A DNA stretch of 64,000 nt from assembly GCF_001522545.3 (NCBI RefSeq), contig NC_031768.1, positions 111,419,212 to 111,483,211 of the forward strand, given 5' to 3'. Positions 1-13,660 of the stretch are shown piece after piece (the stretch's first letter is position 1; every line of letters starts with the position of its first letter). The DNA comes from Parus major (Eukaryota; Chordata; Aves; Passeriformes; Paridae). Under the pieces are notes generated by a model. It made no database searches. It saw nothing but the letters and a program-made list of their open reading frames with translations, and was not told where the DNA came from. Both the position numbers and the translations under genes were made by a program.

Positions 1-198
1 AGTACAAAAAACCCCAAACAAAAAAAACACACACAAAAAAACCCCAAAACAACAACAACAACAAAACAACAACAAAAAAACACACACACACAAAATCCCA
101 AAACAAAACAAACCCCAAAACCAACCAAACAAAACCCAAAAAACAGCAACAAAAAACAAAACCCAAAAACTCAAAAAAAATACAAACCCAAAAAACAA
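1..198. repeat. A/C-rich low-complexity tract
   Basis: The first ~198 bases are almost only A and C, in runs such as ACAACAACAA, ACACACACAC and AAAACCCC. G is essentially absent until about 145. It is a degenerate simple repeat that probably continues left of the window. Read on the EPHA3 transcript strand it is U/G-rich. Confidence 0.9.
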
Positions 199-3100
199 TG
201 AAGGCTTTTGTGTCTGCATCCTGAAGGCAACATTTGCGCATCAAAATAGTTATTATTAATGGTAGAGACCACATAACTTATGAGAAGCATACTGACAGAT
301 TTTTGTACAGTTTTGGCACAGAGGCTTTGTTCAAAAATAGATTTACCATGACAGATGTCCTCACACACTTCAGAATCCAACAGTTCCTACATGCAATTCC
401 AACGATAAGGAGTGAAGAAGAAATAGTGTCAATCAAACCCTCTGTTCCAGCCATTGTAAAACCTGCACAGCATATGAATATCAGTTTCCTAGAGATCAGT
501 TTCCAAACTCCATGCTGCAGATCATTCCTGCCTCGTGCTGCTGGGGTCTCAGCTGGAGTTCTTGTGCTCTTTTGACATGTAGCTATTGAAAACAGTGCAA
601 AATGAATGCAAAGCAGTTTATAAAATATTACCAGTGTCACAGTCTTCTCTCTCTCCTTCCTAGGGTTTATAATGACATAAAATACATGGCACGTGTATAT
701 CACTGTCCCACCTACATCTCTATATGTTAATAATATTTTTCCCTTTTCCCTTAACAGCACATTACAACACTCAATATTTTTCTTAGTCAAAACACCAGAA
801 ACTGAACATCAACATAGCAGGTAGTAATTTGAACATAAAAATATTAAGACAGCAGGTAAATATTCAGTTATAGACTTCTTTTATTCTGTGGTTAGAAACT
901 CACTGATGATGAGATGAAACTCAAGGTGAAAGCCTAGCTGCCTTTATTGTGTGCTGAAGATTTCCAACACTGAAATCTGAATCCCAATAAAAGTCAACTG
1001 CTTTGGAGTGCTGAGAACAGGTAACTGTTCCACTCAGGTTTTGAGTCAGCTGTAGTTTAACCTCCACTTTGCACAAGCTGCTTTAATTCCATTTTTATAG
1101 AGAGAAAAATCATCTGAAGTGATGTTTGGTTAGGTTTGCTATTTCATAGTTGGGGGAAAAAAAAAGTTATGCCTAAATTCCTGAAACAGCTTATCCCTGG
1201 AGGCTGATCTCCTGCAATGCATCCTCCTTCTGGGAGAAGTTCTGGAGGAAGTATACTCACTTATTTAAGACCTGAAAGAGTCTCTTAACTGGTGTGGAAG
1301 ACCATGATAAGTCAGAAAACCTTTGCTGAAAAAGCAGTTTGTGATGGAATGACCAGCCAGCACACTATTTCCAAAACCAACACAGCTTCACTCTTTCCCA
1401 CCTTTGATTTTTGTCTTCAACTTGCATGTGCTGCTTTTGAGGCTAAACTCAAAAATCTAGTTCTGCTGGATGTCCACGGCATGAAGAAGAACCAAGGGAT
1501 CAGGTTCACTGGCACTGCAAATACATCTGTGGCTTCCAATAATTCCCACATAATTTTACTTGGTTCCTCTTTCAGACTGTTGATCAAAAGGATCAAAACC
1601 AGCCAGCATTCTCTACCACTTTCACTCCTGCAAGGCAGGGAGGTATCGATCTGAACTCCAGCCCTTGCTAACAGCTGCTCTGATGGGGCTCAGGATCCAT
1701 CTGAAACCCAATCACAGACACCTGACACTCTGGAGAACAGGCACTGCCTCCAGGACAGCTCCCTCAGCCACGATCGATCCGGATAGAAACATCACTTGTC
1801 TCTGCTGAAGTGCTTTGATTCGTGTGAGCTGTACAACAGGCAGCAGAGACAAGATGACAATGTGTCCCTGGTCTGCTTCACCAGGCCCTGGCAGCCTTCA
1901 TATTGATCTGGAATTAAACCTGAGCACTGCTCTTGTGAGGATGCAGACCTGCTGTCTCGTGTAACACTCACCTCTCTACAAAGGTCTTAACTTCTTAGAC
2001 ATATTTTTTGTGAAATATAATGTCGTACTGAAAGAATTCCAGAAGCATTTTCAGAGATTGAATAATAAATAGAATCAATAATGCTACTTACTGATGCATT
2101 TAATGCCACTTCATGCATTTACAGATCGGGGGACCTTTTAGATTTCTCTTACTTTGTACTCAGTACTCATGTGTGGGCATCTTATCTGGTTTTAAAAGGC
2201 TTTAACTGTAGCTTGAACTAAAAATGAATGAGAACAGCCAGCAGCACCTAAAAGGCATAATACACCCCTCAGATTTTGTTGTAGAGGAGGTTCCTTTTGC
2301 ACATAAAACTCTGCACCTCTGCAGGACACTCCTGAAGATGAATGCCCTCATTTAAGAAACGGTGGGATGTGACTTGTGGTCAATTAGCAAAAATCCTATG
2401 TGTACAACTGGCTGACACATCAGCTTATTTCACTGAACACTGAGCAAATTGAGCCATTCCTCTGAATTTTCAGCTCCATTTAGCCTAGGCATTTATTAAA
2501 GTAATCTCTAAGCCCTCCACCAATCATCTATGGAGATCTGCTTAAAAGGAGAGTATAAAATGAATTAATGATGGAAAGCTCCCAACGTTTCTTTTCTAAA
2601 TTAGGCATATCTGCTACTTTATCTGTAAATATTATAGTACAGCAATTGTACCTCATTGACCTTTTCCATCTTGTCCCTGAAAGACAAGCAGAGTGTAGCT
2701 GTTGTAGCAGACAGGTCTGCACAACCTTTTAAGGACATTGCTCATTGCTTGGAGAAGAATCTATACCTGACTGATAACAGTTTGCTTTTTAGTCAGAAAT
2801 GGCCACTTCTATCTTAGCAGAAAAGGATACATTTCATTAGGAAGAAGGTCACTCTTCCCTGTTACAAACATATAAATAAATAACAACAGAAAGCATCTTG
2901 CCCCTCGTCAAAAACCTTTTAGGCTTTGACTTTTAAGAGGCACAAAATGGACTGAAGGCAACTCACTCCTAATGAATATTGATGCCAGATAAACATCTTC
3001 AAAGTGCCCTTGAAAGCCTGCATAAATAGTTTCACTTAGTTTGGTTTTAGTTTTAATAAAACTGCTCATTAAAAAAAGGGAAATCTGAAAACTACACTAG

Positions 3101-3519
3101 ACAGCATTTGTGGGAGGAATGACCTCTCTGACCATGTTCTCTACATCACAGAGCCCCACAAAGGCTGGTGCCAGATCCTGCAGCCCTTTCTATCCCTGAG
3201 TGACTGCAACCAACCACCAAAGAAAGATTCATTTATGAGTGAGGGCAGCAAATAGCAATGATAAAGTAAACAGGTACCACGTTCCTTGCTGACAATAAAC
3301 CTGAAATTTACCTCTGTGTCTCACCTGGGAAGATCCTTAGCTGCTCAAAATATCAAATGACAGTAACATCTGGAGTTAGGGCATTCCTTCTTTATCAAAT
3401 CCTTCACCATATTCTGTGTTAAAAGATTACTTGATAGGGCTTAACCTTTTGGGCTGCAATATACCATACTTAAATGTTCTGAGCAGAATATTTTAAGGGC
3501 AATTGTAATAACAGGTTGA
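199..3519. other. Intronic DNA, nothing recognised
   Basis: Unique-looking AT-rich sequence. Open frames at 234-575 (+), 278-790 (-) and 1292-1654 (+) overlap or stand alone without any recognisable domain, splice context or codon bias. I see no repeat family here. Confidence 0.6.
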
Positions 3520-3582
3520 GATATTCACGTCATTACATGAGATATTCATATCATTACATGATATATTCATGTCATTACATGC
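3520..3582. repeat. Tandem repeat, 21-base unit x 3
   Basis: Three adjacent 21-base units (3520-3540, 3541-3561, 3562-3582), each built as GATATTCA..TCATTACATG with a few substitutions. The repeat explains the odd periodic peptide in the overlapping plus-strand open frame, which is not a gene. Confidence 0.9.
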
Positions 3583-6396
3583 TGTTCTTCCACATTTTAT
3601 CCAAACACAAGCTTGTTCATATCCACTATGGCAAAAGACAACAGGTAACACAGATACTATACATGACACCAACCAGAATCACAAAACAAATTTCTGGCAG
3701 AGGAAATCAATGGGGAATCTGGAATGTCCTCCTGCTGGGCCTGCACATGGTAATCCACTTAGTGAATGAAAAACTGGATTGTTTCACTGGAACAAATACA
3801 GGGAGCAACAGGAACCCAGAGCTGCAAAAGTTTTCATTTAATGAACTTGGTACACTAATCATGTTCCCATAACTCAGCCTGACAGGCTGACTTCCCACCT
3901 GAAAGAAGGCAGCTTCTTCAACCTGAAACCACCTACAGAGCCAACCACATGCTCACCGCTGCCTTTATTCCAGAGATGTGGCATGCCTGGATACTGCTGG
4001 GGAACCAGCAGAGCACTGGAATAAAATCAGGCAGTATGTCTTGAATCATGCTCCAGTGTGCTTGGGATTAGAAACACACCTTGAAAAAGGGAAAGGTGGC
4101 CAAGAAAAGTTACCACCAATCTGTCTTCAGGGTGATCTTCATTCAGCAGTAAAGCTGACGAAGTCCAGTTTAAAAGGTTTCAGGGGAATTAAAGGGTGCT
4201 GTTACAAAGACACACTATAAAAAGTATAAACACAGCATAAAGCCTCTAAAAGCAAAAACAAGTACCCTTTCTGAATATTTTTGTTGTTGTTGTTTATACA
4301 GAGAAGTAAAAACAGCTACTTAGAAAAGTAAAGTGGTGCTACTCTTCTCTTAATCATAAAGATTAAAAACTTAAACTGAGCTGAAACCTTCAGAATATCA
4401 GTGTTTAAACATCAACTGTATCTGGCTCACAAAAAAATAATGATACTCTGAATTTCTTTCTCCAATTTGTGTTTAGATTTACCAAAAGTTCAGATTTGTA
4501 ACCTTCTCCTCAATGCCAAACCATTTTTACTGACAAGTCACTTTCTTCCCCAATTAGAAAAGAACATGCAGAAGTGCCACACCCTGAAATTACATCAAAG
4601 CTCTCAAAACATGAGGTAGCAAGACTGATTGGTCTTTCTGTAACAGATACTATTCATAATTCCAAAAAATTCCAAATTATCTTCTCTTTCTTGCCTGACT
4701 TCATTGTCTCCTTATTTTTCAACCTTTATTTTATGTACTCCAGGAGCTCGTGCTCGCTACAGCTCTGATTCAGGAAGTGTGTTTAAAATATACTTTAATT
4801 TAAGCACCTATCTATATCCTAAGGGGCAAGGCATATATTTAAGTGCTATTCTAGATTAATGCCTTTTTCCCTCCTCTCTGCCATTTTTATCCCCTGGAGG
4901 GTCTTTACCAGGTAAAACACAGATCCAATTGTGTTAATCCCACTAATTTAGGATTTATTCAGACAGGATCAAGACAATTCTAACCCCCTGCTGCTTAAAA
5001 ACTTCTGTCTTTTATCATGTTGTTACTGCAAATTAGTATTAAATGTAGATGAACTAAACATTAATTATTTAATTTCTGTTTTTACACAGCTGGAAGAAAA
5101 AGGCAAGCAGCACCGAACTGTTGCTGTTAAAGGAATAAAATTAAAAAGGAAGCCCCTTATGATCTTAGGCCCTAAGAATCTGGAGAAATAAGGATCCATA
5201 TTTGAAATGTGAAGTGGTAAGAAACTGTAAAAAGCTGACAGCTCATTACTGAAAAATAGTAAAAAGCTCAATGTGAAAAGCTACAAGGTATGTGGAAATG
5301 CTTCCATAATTTAAAAAGAGTAAGGAGAAGGTGATAATTTTAAATGCAACTATTTGCCAGCAATATTACCACTTTGTGGGATGTAACCACAGTCTTGGAA
5401 CAGTTACCCTGACAGGCACATTAATGCAAACACTTGCTTTGAGAAATTGTTGGCTCATACTCTTATTTCATCGTCTAATCATAACCTCACTGCTAAGGAA
5501 AATACAAACCCCCTGACAAGTGCTTTGGTGCTGAGATGTGATTATAATACCACTTTAAACAGCTCCTCCTGTCCTTTCTGCTGAAGCAGAGGAGACTCAT
5601 CTACAAATGGTGAGTCTGTATATTTTTAAGATGTTCATTTCTGTCTTTCTAAATAAAATAAGTGTTTTCTATTTGCTCAAAAATAAGCAACCTGAAACTT
5701 TGAAAAGTTTGGGGCTTTTTTGTGTACAAACATCACTTTCACAGCTGTCTGGAATGAAGCACAGCCCAAGTTTGTGGCTCATGAACTCACCCCTGATTTT
5801 TTTCTATCCACTTTCTTAAGTGGTTATTTCAATTTTTAGCCTGCCATTCAATGACAAAAGTACCTCAGCTAGAAAATCCACAGTGGGACCCTGCCTTTAA
5901 CACACGGAGCTGCATTTCCCAGGAAGAGATGACCCTCAGCTGCCAAGCCTGCTGATATCCTGCTGTACGACAAATTCCAGTCCATAAAATTCCAGAGGCA
6001 GAAAGGTCGGTTCATAGAACAATCAGCTAAAAAATGTTACTGCCTTAAAAGCTGCAACTTTAATCCTTCGATGCAATGCTCACTAAATATAAGCAGAGAA
6101 AGCACATAATGGGAAAAATGCTGCTGTTACAGCTTTAGCCAAAACATGATCTCCTGGAATCCCTGTAACAATCCATGTTCACATTTTGCAAATTAAACAG
6201 TAACTATGAAAACAGCCTTGAAATAACATATCTTAAATCAGAGTTTCCATTTCACTTAAGTGCTTGCACTTTGTTAAACGTCAGGAACAGAACGTGGCCA
6301 TTAACTGCAGCAAATTCACAAGTGCACCCAGCAAAAACTCAGCTATAATTGCTTGAGGAAAGAAATAAATTTCAGACCAAATGCTTTATTTCAGAC

Positions 6397-6419
6397 AAAA
6401 AAAAAAAAAAAAAAAAAAA
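6397..6419 (+). repeat. Poly-A run (23 A) followed by GAAAGAAA
   Basis: Uninterrupted run of 23 A after a C at 6396, followed by a short GAAAGAAAC stretch. It could be a simple repeat or the tail of an old retroposed copy, but I see no recognisable element body to its left. Confidence 0.85.
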
Positions 6420-7208
6420 GAAAGAAACAGAGACCTGTCAAATGACAGAAGAGAAGAACAACAAGGCTTTTGAAATATTCATAGTGGATGCAAACTGTAA
6501 CACTTACTTGGGAAACAATATGTAGGAATGCAACAGGAGGAGTAAAGATTACAGATTAAAATTAATTGTCTTGATTGACTCTTCAGTTTAAAATAAATAA
6601 AATTATTTGTTGCAAAGTATTTGCCAGATATATGTAAATCTTTCTCTGGTTATTTTATTTTTCTAACAGGGAGTAAAATTACAGTGGTTTGGATTAGTAC
6701 CACAGCTGCACTCCCTCAGAACATCAGTGACCTACAGATACGCCTTTTAATGCAGAATGCTCTCTTTAGTGTTGCAGAAAAAAAAAACAATACATGATTT
6801 CCTGAATTCTGTGGGAACTTTGGCTTCCTGAGAGCACCATTTAGCTTATTCTCATAAATCTTCCTATCAAATGCAGAAAGCTCAGGAAAATTCACTGTTA
6901 CTTAATCAAACTTATAAAATAAAGCTTTTTAAAAACAACATCCAAGCAGTTCAGCTGGGTCTCTATCCTTCACTGCTGCTTTCAGCTCTTTTTTTTATTT
7001 AAATTTACATGTGAAACCACTGTGTCAAAACCAGAAGAGCACAAGTTACCTCTGCATGCGTTGCTATTCAGGCTTTAATCACATGGCATAAAAGACATAC
7101 AACAGCACTGGCAGACAGCCATTAAAAAAAAACAAAACAAAAACCAACAACTCTTCCATTCATTCCCCTTTTGCCCTCCCTGTAAGCACCAGCTTGGGGC
7201 AGGGATAA

Positions 7209-7238
7209 TCAATAATTGATCAATAATTGATCAATAAT
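7209..7238. repeat. Tandem repeat TCAATAATTGA (2.7 copies)
   Basis: The 11-base unit TCAATAATTGA occurs at 7209-7219 and 7220-7230 and is truncated at 7231-7238. The unit contains the palindromic core CAATAATTG, so it can also form a small hairpin and carries repeated AATTG homeodomain-like cores. Confidence 0.9.
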
Positions 7239-9307
7239 CCAGGTGGCACGTGGCTCTGCTCACACTGGCAGCTCAGCTGAACCTTGTCCAAGAGCCTTTC
7301 CAGCAGCACAGGATGCTGCTGGCTGTAGGTCAGCATTTCCATCACAAAACCCCATTGTTCCCCACTTGTAATTCGGACAGATCACAGCGGCAACTTTGAA
7401 TTTGCAGGAGTGAGGCTGGATTGGGAAAGAAATTTATGGCAGCCAGCTCAGAGTGCTGTTCAGCAATTCAAAAGCACACCGTGAGTGGAGAAAACATGTG
7501 AGAGCGTCAGAGAACTCTTTTCCTTTCAAATGGTCCGAATGGATTTTGCTCAGAAGAATGGCAGAGTCCACGAGCCAAGGGAAGCCTCCTGAACACGGCT
7601 CAGTGCTGCAAGAGATGCACAAGAACAGATTGCCAGAGCTCCCTTTAATCCTCTCTAAATCAGGCATGAAGCAGAGTTTGTGGTCTTGCTGTGCTCCTCA
7701 ATAAAAAGGTAATCTAGAACTCATTATGAACAATACACAAAACAAAGAGAGGGGGGTGAAAAGAAAGAACAAGAGACATTTCCTCCCCATGTCCATTGGT
7801 TCTCAAGGGAATTTCCATGTGACTATGTGTAATATCCCATTTACAATGGAAAGTATCTATTAGGACTAGGGAACTTCAAACAGCAGATTTTTAAACTTAC
7901 ATGCAAGCATCACTGTGCAAAGGCTAAAGCTATCTGGAATTGTCATATTCCATGATTTTCTTATTCCCATTTCACTTAGCATTAACTCAGTAATATCAAG
8001 AATTACTCTATGAAAACTGCAGAGAAAACCAGAAAAGAAAACGCAATTCATTTGTTTATGCTAAATGTCTGTTTATGGGGTTTTTTTCCTTCTTACTCCC
8101 AAAAAGGTTTCCTGAAAACCATGGACAGAGCCAAAGCTTTCATTATTCAGTATCAATGATTGCAGAACTTTTACTTTAGAATTTCATGTTCCCAAAGAAG
8201 GATCTTGATTATTTATTCCACACTTCTCCTCCCCTCACACAACTCCCCCCAAGACAGATTACAGTATTTTTAGGAATAGAAAATGTGGCTGTGTGAACAA
8301 AGAAAATATCTGTAAGTTACCACCTAGAGATAGCCACAGCCAAAGCCTATTCATGAGCTTTCTGATCCTTTTGAAAAACATCATTTTAGCAAGATAACTC
8401 TTTCCAGGGGAAAGTTTACTTGTTAAAATTAAAGGGATCACCTGCAAAAATATTAAAAACAGGTTTCCTCTCTTGAATTCAAGGCTCAGGAACATTACAC
8501 AGCTTTCCTCTGTTATCTCACTAATTATTAACTTAGGGACATGCTTAACATCTAAATATTTGTATAGGAAAAAGAAAAGGAAAAGGAACAGCAGACAGAC
8601 ATTCCAAGAACCAGGGAGAGAACAGCTGCAAAAGGGACCAGCAAAAGTTATGATGCAAGGCACAGCATCCTCACTGAGAGGCCTGATACAGCTCCTTCCA
8701 ATTTCCACCCCTATGTGAGCCCATCGTGTTTTTGGGCATCACAAAGAGAAACTAAATTGCAACTGCAGTGCTCTCACCACAATGGGGAACATTAGCTCCT
8801 TTGTGGGGATGGAGTACTGAGGGCCAAAAAAAAGTCACCAAAACCATCTGTAGAATATGGGAAGGGGATTTGGTAGAGTTGCTCAAACCCTTGACAATAA
8901 AGCACTTTTCTTCTGAAACAACAGCAGCTTGGCCATTAGCATTTCAGCACAAGCAGAAAACGCATAATTCCGTGCCATTCTGGGAGTGAAAGAGAGCAGG
9001 GTTTGGCAGGGCTTTTTCTGACTCAGCCTAGTTAATACCAGCAGTGGGAAGGGATTCAAGTGTTTTCCTTCCAGTGATTCTGCTGGCAGAAATGCTGGCA
9101 TTTTTGCCAAGCTCTAGATGCAGAGAAAGGCAGAGGAAGACAAATTCCTGCCATAAAGCTGCCCCATTCCAGCCTCAGGTGTATGAATTACACAGGAACT
9201 CACTGGAAGCTGGAGCAGTCAACACTGAGAAAGACAAAACAAACAGGTCTTATTTAATCTCTAGTTTAGACATTCTAAATTTGTCATTTGAAATTTTTTG
9301 CTATGGA

Positions 9308-9341
9308 TTTCCTTTTTTTTTTCCTTTTTTTTTTTTTTTTT
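9308..9341. repeat. Poly-T tract
   Basis: T-rich run with two CC interruptions: 10 T at 9313-9322 and 17 T at 9325-9341. Confidence 0.9.
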
Positions 9342-12300
9342 AATTATTTGAATGACTATGAAGCAATTGAAAGTGAAATACTTAATGCCATAAGCATGCT
9401 GGTCTGCTTTTGAATGGACTTCATAGCTTCATTCCATGTAGGAAATCAGTAAAATGTCTGAACAGTCTCTACAGATGCATACAACCAAAATAAAATATTG
9501 AGAATAGTTCTTTAGAAAATTCTTTGCAAAGTAAAATAAATAAATCTGTTTGAAGAACATTCCTCACCTGTTTTAACAGAGACAAGCTGATATTTGTAGG
9601 GTCTGAATTCAGCCCCGAGTAGCTGTGAGAAATAAGGGGGGGTGAAATTCTTCTGTCAAAATGCCGACCACATAACTCCCAAGCCATCAGAGATTTTCTC
9701 CAACCTCATTTCTGGTTTTATTCAAGGATTTGGATCGTTCTTATAAAATATCTTGAAACTGGTGTAATCAATGACTTCATACCAGAATTATGCCCTGCAT
9801 TCACACCAACGCTCCTGCAAACCACTGAAGACTAAGAAGAGGAGCAGAATCAATGTGTACAGGCAGTGAAACCTGAACACTTTGATTTTTCACATTCCTG
9901 ACTGATGAGGCTTTGGGCAATCCAGTTTATCTGTAAAAAGAAACCAGCTGGCAGCCAGAAAAACCCCTGGGTTTTGCACTTAAGTCCCTCCTTCCTTATC
10001 CACAGGCGCCACAGTCCAACAGGTAGCCTGGAGGCTGCCTCTGGATAGGCAGGATGATCCCAGAGGATTTGAAAGAGGGTTAAGGATGACTCTGTGTCCC
10101 AGAAAAGGGAAGGAGCCCAAAGGCAGCCGAGGCTGAGACAAAAGGGACAGGAAGGACAATAAACACCCCAGCACAGCGTGGTACCTGCTTTGCTTTCCCC
10201 TATTTTGGAGCACTCCCTGAGCAGAAATGGGTACAAAACCCATGTCACAGCTCAGCCCTAAGAAGCTAAAACAGGTACTAAAAAACCCTCATGTAAGGCC
10301 CGAGGTAACAGCAAGGAAAGTTTCACCAAAGCTGCTAAAGGATGAACCAGAGCCCATAAAAACAGGCAGAGCCAAACCAGGATATTCTTGCTGGACATAG
10401 ACATCATTCCCAGAGCAGATCTTCAGGTTGTGGCACCACATGACAAGCACAGTGTATTTCCCATTATTTGTCACAGAAACCTTTGGAAGTGTCCTGAATT
10501 TAACCAACACAGGTCAAGCAGCGCTGTCGTGCTGATCCCCTCCCTGTGACTGGCACACCAAGGCCTGAGCCCAGCAGCTCCTGACACCTATTTCCTCCTC
10601 TACCACTCCTCCTCCATGATTTCCATTGGCAATTGCAGTGTGGTGGCTCATGGAGGATGTGCTGACTCCTCTTTTTCTTTTTCAATATCCCAAGGCCCCA
10701 GTAAGCCCATTTCCTAGATTCACAGAAGCTGGAGATGGAAAAGGCCTAGGTCACCCAGGCCTTTGCTTCCCCTCCCTCCTTCTTTCCCCATTTTTCCAGT
10801 ATGTGATTGTTTCCTACAGTGCATTTCTTCCCTGCTTGCTGGCCTGGTAATGTCTGATTTATCCACTGCATGAAATCAGCGCAGATAATTAATTACATGT
10901 TTTCAGTACGCTGCCTACCCAGAACTCCAGCTCCCACACCAGCAAACAGCCAACTGAATTCATTTACAAAGCAAACAATAATGCTGCTCACCAGCTCCTT
11001 AAATTACTTCAGGAGGCCTTGAAACATTTTCTGTAAGTCGGAATTTGGCATTCTGAGGATAAAGTTACTTTTTCCCACTGATCCAGTTTGATTTCTACTA
11101 ATTTTCTGCTACATGTTTTACTCAGTTCCATTTGCAATTTAGTTACCACAGAAAAAGAGCAGTCTTGGGGTCTGGACTGTATTTTTCCCCCCTCTTCTCC
11201 TCAGCTTCTACCAACAAACCTGGCTGTGTTGTAATAGCAAGAAAGCATAAAATACATCTAAGCAAGGAATAATATCTGAGAAAAACGATTTAGGCAAGAG
11301 TTTCACTCAACAAAACTCTCATTTGGCATTTTGTTTTAAATATGTTTTTAAAGGTCAGCTACTCTTGAAGGACTTTAAAGGTTGAACAGGAAGATCTGAA
11401 CAAAATATAATATCCATGAGGTAGTAAAGCAGTGCAGAAATGTTATGGATGGGGGAGTTTGACAAATTACAAGGTTGGTAATCATCATACTTCACCTCCT
11501 TCTTTTTTGCACTTGCTATTTACACTCCAGATCACAAAAAGCACACAAGTTTTCTCATGTTTGTGTTGCTGCTCCACATACACTCTACCCCTACCCCACA
11601 CATCAGGAATACCAAAGCCACAGTGTATTTTTGTCTGCCAAAGGTACCCCCAGATTTCCTGAAAAAGGCAACTTTTCCTCTCAGAGGTGCAACAGAACAA
11701 CTGCAAAATGAGGCAAATCTGCAAACCCTTACCTGTGCCCTGTGATTTCAGGAGGCTGTGCCCAGTGAAGGCATTGTCTGGTGACCCCAGGAGACTCAAA
11801 CTGCACTGATGCATTCTTCCATGTCCAACCACACGTGTCCAGGCCCTGCTTGTGGCCATAGAGAAGCTTTTCAGTGGTTTGGGCAATTTTCATTCCAGCC
11901 TTGGGGAAGCATTCATTAGTGCTAACCTTGAGCTACTAATAACTGCAGTTAACAGGGAACCCACAATTATCATTCCACTCCTTCTCTCTCTTCCACAATT
12001 TCCTCTGACCGTCTTTGCCTCCACACCAGTATCCCAAACCTCTCACAGGCGGCAGGAAAGCAAATAAATAGGTGAAGGATATGGAAGAGTTTAAAGATTT
12101 AATACCCACCTCATCCTCTCTCCCATTTCAGCCTGCAGTTCATCTTCTGAGGAAAGGAGGATGAACAGATGCTGGGGAAGCTCTTCATGGTCCCAGCACC
12201 CTGAGGGACCCTACAAATAACCACAATGCTCTGGAGAAGGCATCTTTCATTCTCTATTCAACACTAAACACCAATTTCTATGAACCCTGTAATTCCCATG

Positions 12301-12798
12301 AGATAAAATTAGTGTAACATAAATCATAATACAACAGGAGGAAGACCACAGTAGGTGGCCTACTGTGTTCTATTGTGTGGTCTACAGTGTAGGTCCAGGC
12401 AGCAGTTCCTGTAATGTTGGGAAAAGCCTTCTCCTCAACATTCCTCTTAGGATGATTCCCAAAAGAAGCACCTCCATTTGTGAACTTGTCTGCTTTTTAA
12501 CAAACTATGTTCTCTGCTGTGCCCTTGATGTCTCCAAAGGAGAAACAGCCAACAGCAAATTAGGGTTGGACCCAAAATTTCCCCAAAAAGACTGATGGAA
12601 GAACAAATATTCACTGACCTATCTCTCGGTCAGTGTTGTGTGTATTGCTTTGTATACAGGCCAGTGACAGGTTAAAAAAAAAGAGAAAAACCTTATTTAC
12701 AAACTACTTTGGTACCTCAATACCTCAGAGATATGCTGAATGCATCTTAACCACCCTTGCATATAATCAATATTTCCTCTTTTTTAAGTGTTTTATAG
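9342..12798. other. Intronic DNA, partly GC-richer, unassigned
   Basis: Contains GC-richer patches at about 9950-10250 and 10500-10800, and otherwise AT-rich sequence. The open frames 9850-10248 (-) and 11485-11886 (-) are the longest here but show no domain and no splice context. A weak CR1-like 3' end lies at 10715-10762. Confidence 0.5.
10715..10762 (-). mobile_element. Possible old CR1 3' end
   Basis: The sequence starting TAGATTCACAGAAGCTGGAG resembles the reverse complement of the 3' end of old CR1 LINEs: an 'ATTCACAGAA' start, then a GGAGATGGAAAAGGCCT block in the place of the usual GGTTGGAAAAGACCT. The match is short and diverged, so this is tentative. Confidence 0.35.
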
Positions 12799-12961
12799 GG
12801 TTTTTTGTTGTCTTTTTCAGTTTTATTTGGGTTGCTGTTGTTGTTTTCTGTGTGTGTGTGGTTTTTGTTGGTGGTGGTGGGATTTTTTTGGGTTTTTGTT
12901 TTTGAGGATTTTTGTTGTTGTTTTCTTTTTTGTTCATTTGGGTTTCTTGTTTGTTTGTTTT
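12799..12961. repeat. T/G-rich low-complexity tract
   Basis: About 160 bases of T with G: GTTTTTTGTTG, TGTGTGTGTG, GGTGGTGGTGG and TTGTTTGTTTTG. It is the complementary composition of the A/C-rich tracts elsewhere in the window. Open frames on both strands here (for example 12633-12905) are artefacts of the composition. Confidence 0.9.
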
Positions 12962-13600
12962 GGTCAATGTAATCTGTGGATGAAAGTTCCCATGCAGTTC
13001 AGATGATCATAAATTAAATTTCCCCACCTGTTAAAACCAAAGCTACGAGCACTCTGTGCAGATACTCTTTGAGAATAGTCTTCTCTTGGAAACAACTGAG
13101 ATGCAGTGTAGGATGATAGCCATTGGTTTTTAAGTGCTACTGAAAAAAACAGCTGAAATTCAACTATTTCTTAAAGCTACCACTATATCCTCATTCCCTG
13201 CAAAGACAGACCAAACTTTATGAGTTGCACTTTGTGTTTTAGGTTGTTTTTTTTTCTTTCTGAGAATCTCCCTGCTATCAGCAAAGGCTTTTGAAGCCCC
13301 AAATATTTGGAAGTGTAGCCTGTGCTGGGCTAATCAAGGCAAGTGCTTATTTATACCATCCCTGCTTGACTCAGTAATCTCCCCTCTTTTCTTTATATGT
13401 GGGACCTGAAACTGTGGGCCTTTGGTTTTAAACACACCATGAAACCAGGACCTGATCTCTGCCCATTATACACGGGGTCATTTCTGACACACATTCTCTT
13501 TTTGATGAATTCAATCCCTGTTACAGCTCTCAAGAGATTAACTGCTGTTACAGCACAATCACAGCAACTAAGGCTTACTTTGACTCCTGAAAAGTTTTGA

Positions 13601-13660
13601 GTTTTTTTTTTTTGCTTCTCTTTCTTTGGGTGGTTTTTTTTTTTCATTCCTTTCTTTGTT
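13601..13660. repeat. Poly-T / pyrimidine tract
   Basis: Two T runs (13602-13613 and 13634-13644) separated by CT-rich sequence with a GGGTGG interruption. Simple low complexity. Confidence 0.8.

Larger units (their letters stand above)
3583..9307. other. Intronic DNA with minor simple repeats
   Basis: AT-rich unique-looking sequence apart from a 23-base A run (6397-6419) and an 11-base tandem repeat (7209-7238), listed separately. A slightly GC-richer patch lies near 7180-7700. No exon, RNA gene or transposon was recognised. Confidence 0.55.

Noticed and set aside
278..790. 170-codon minus-strand open frame
   Set aside because: AT-rich, no domain, overlapped by another open frame on the other strand. 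Likely chance in intron.
9850..10248. 132-codon minus-strand open frame in a GC-richer patch
   Set aside because: No recognisable domain, no splice or promoter context, an overlapping frame is equally open, and the composition explains its length.
12633..12905. Plus- and minus-strand open frames over the T/G tract
   Set aside because: Low-complexity peptides (Phe/Val/Gly or Lys/Thr/Pro) created by the simple repeat.
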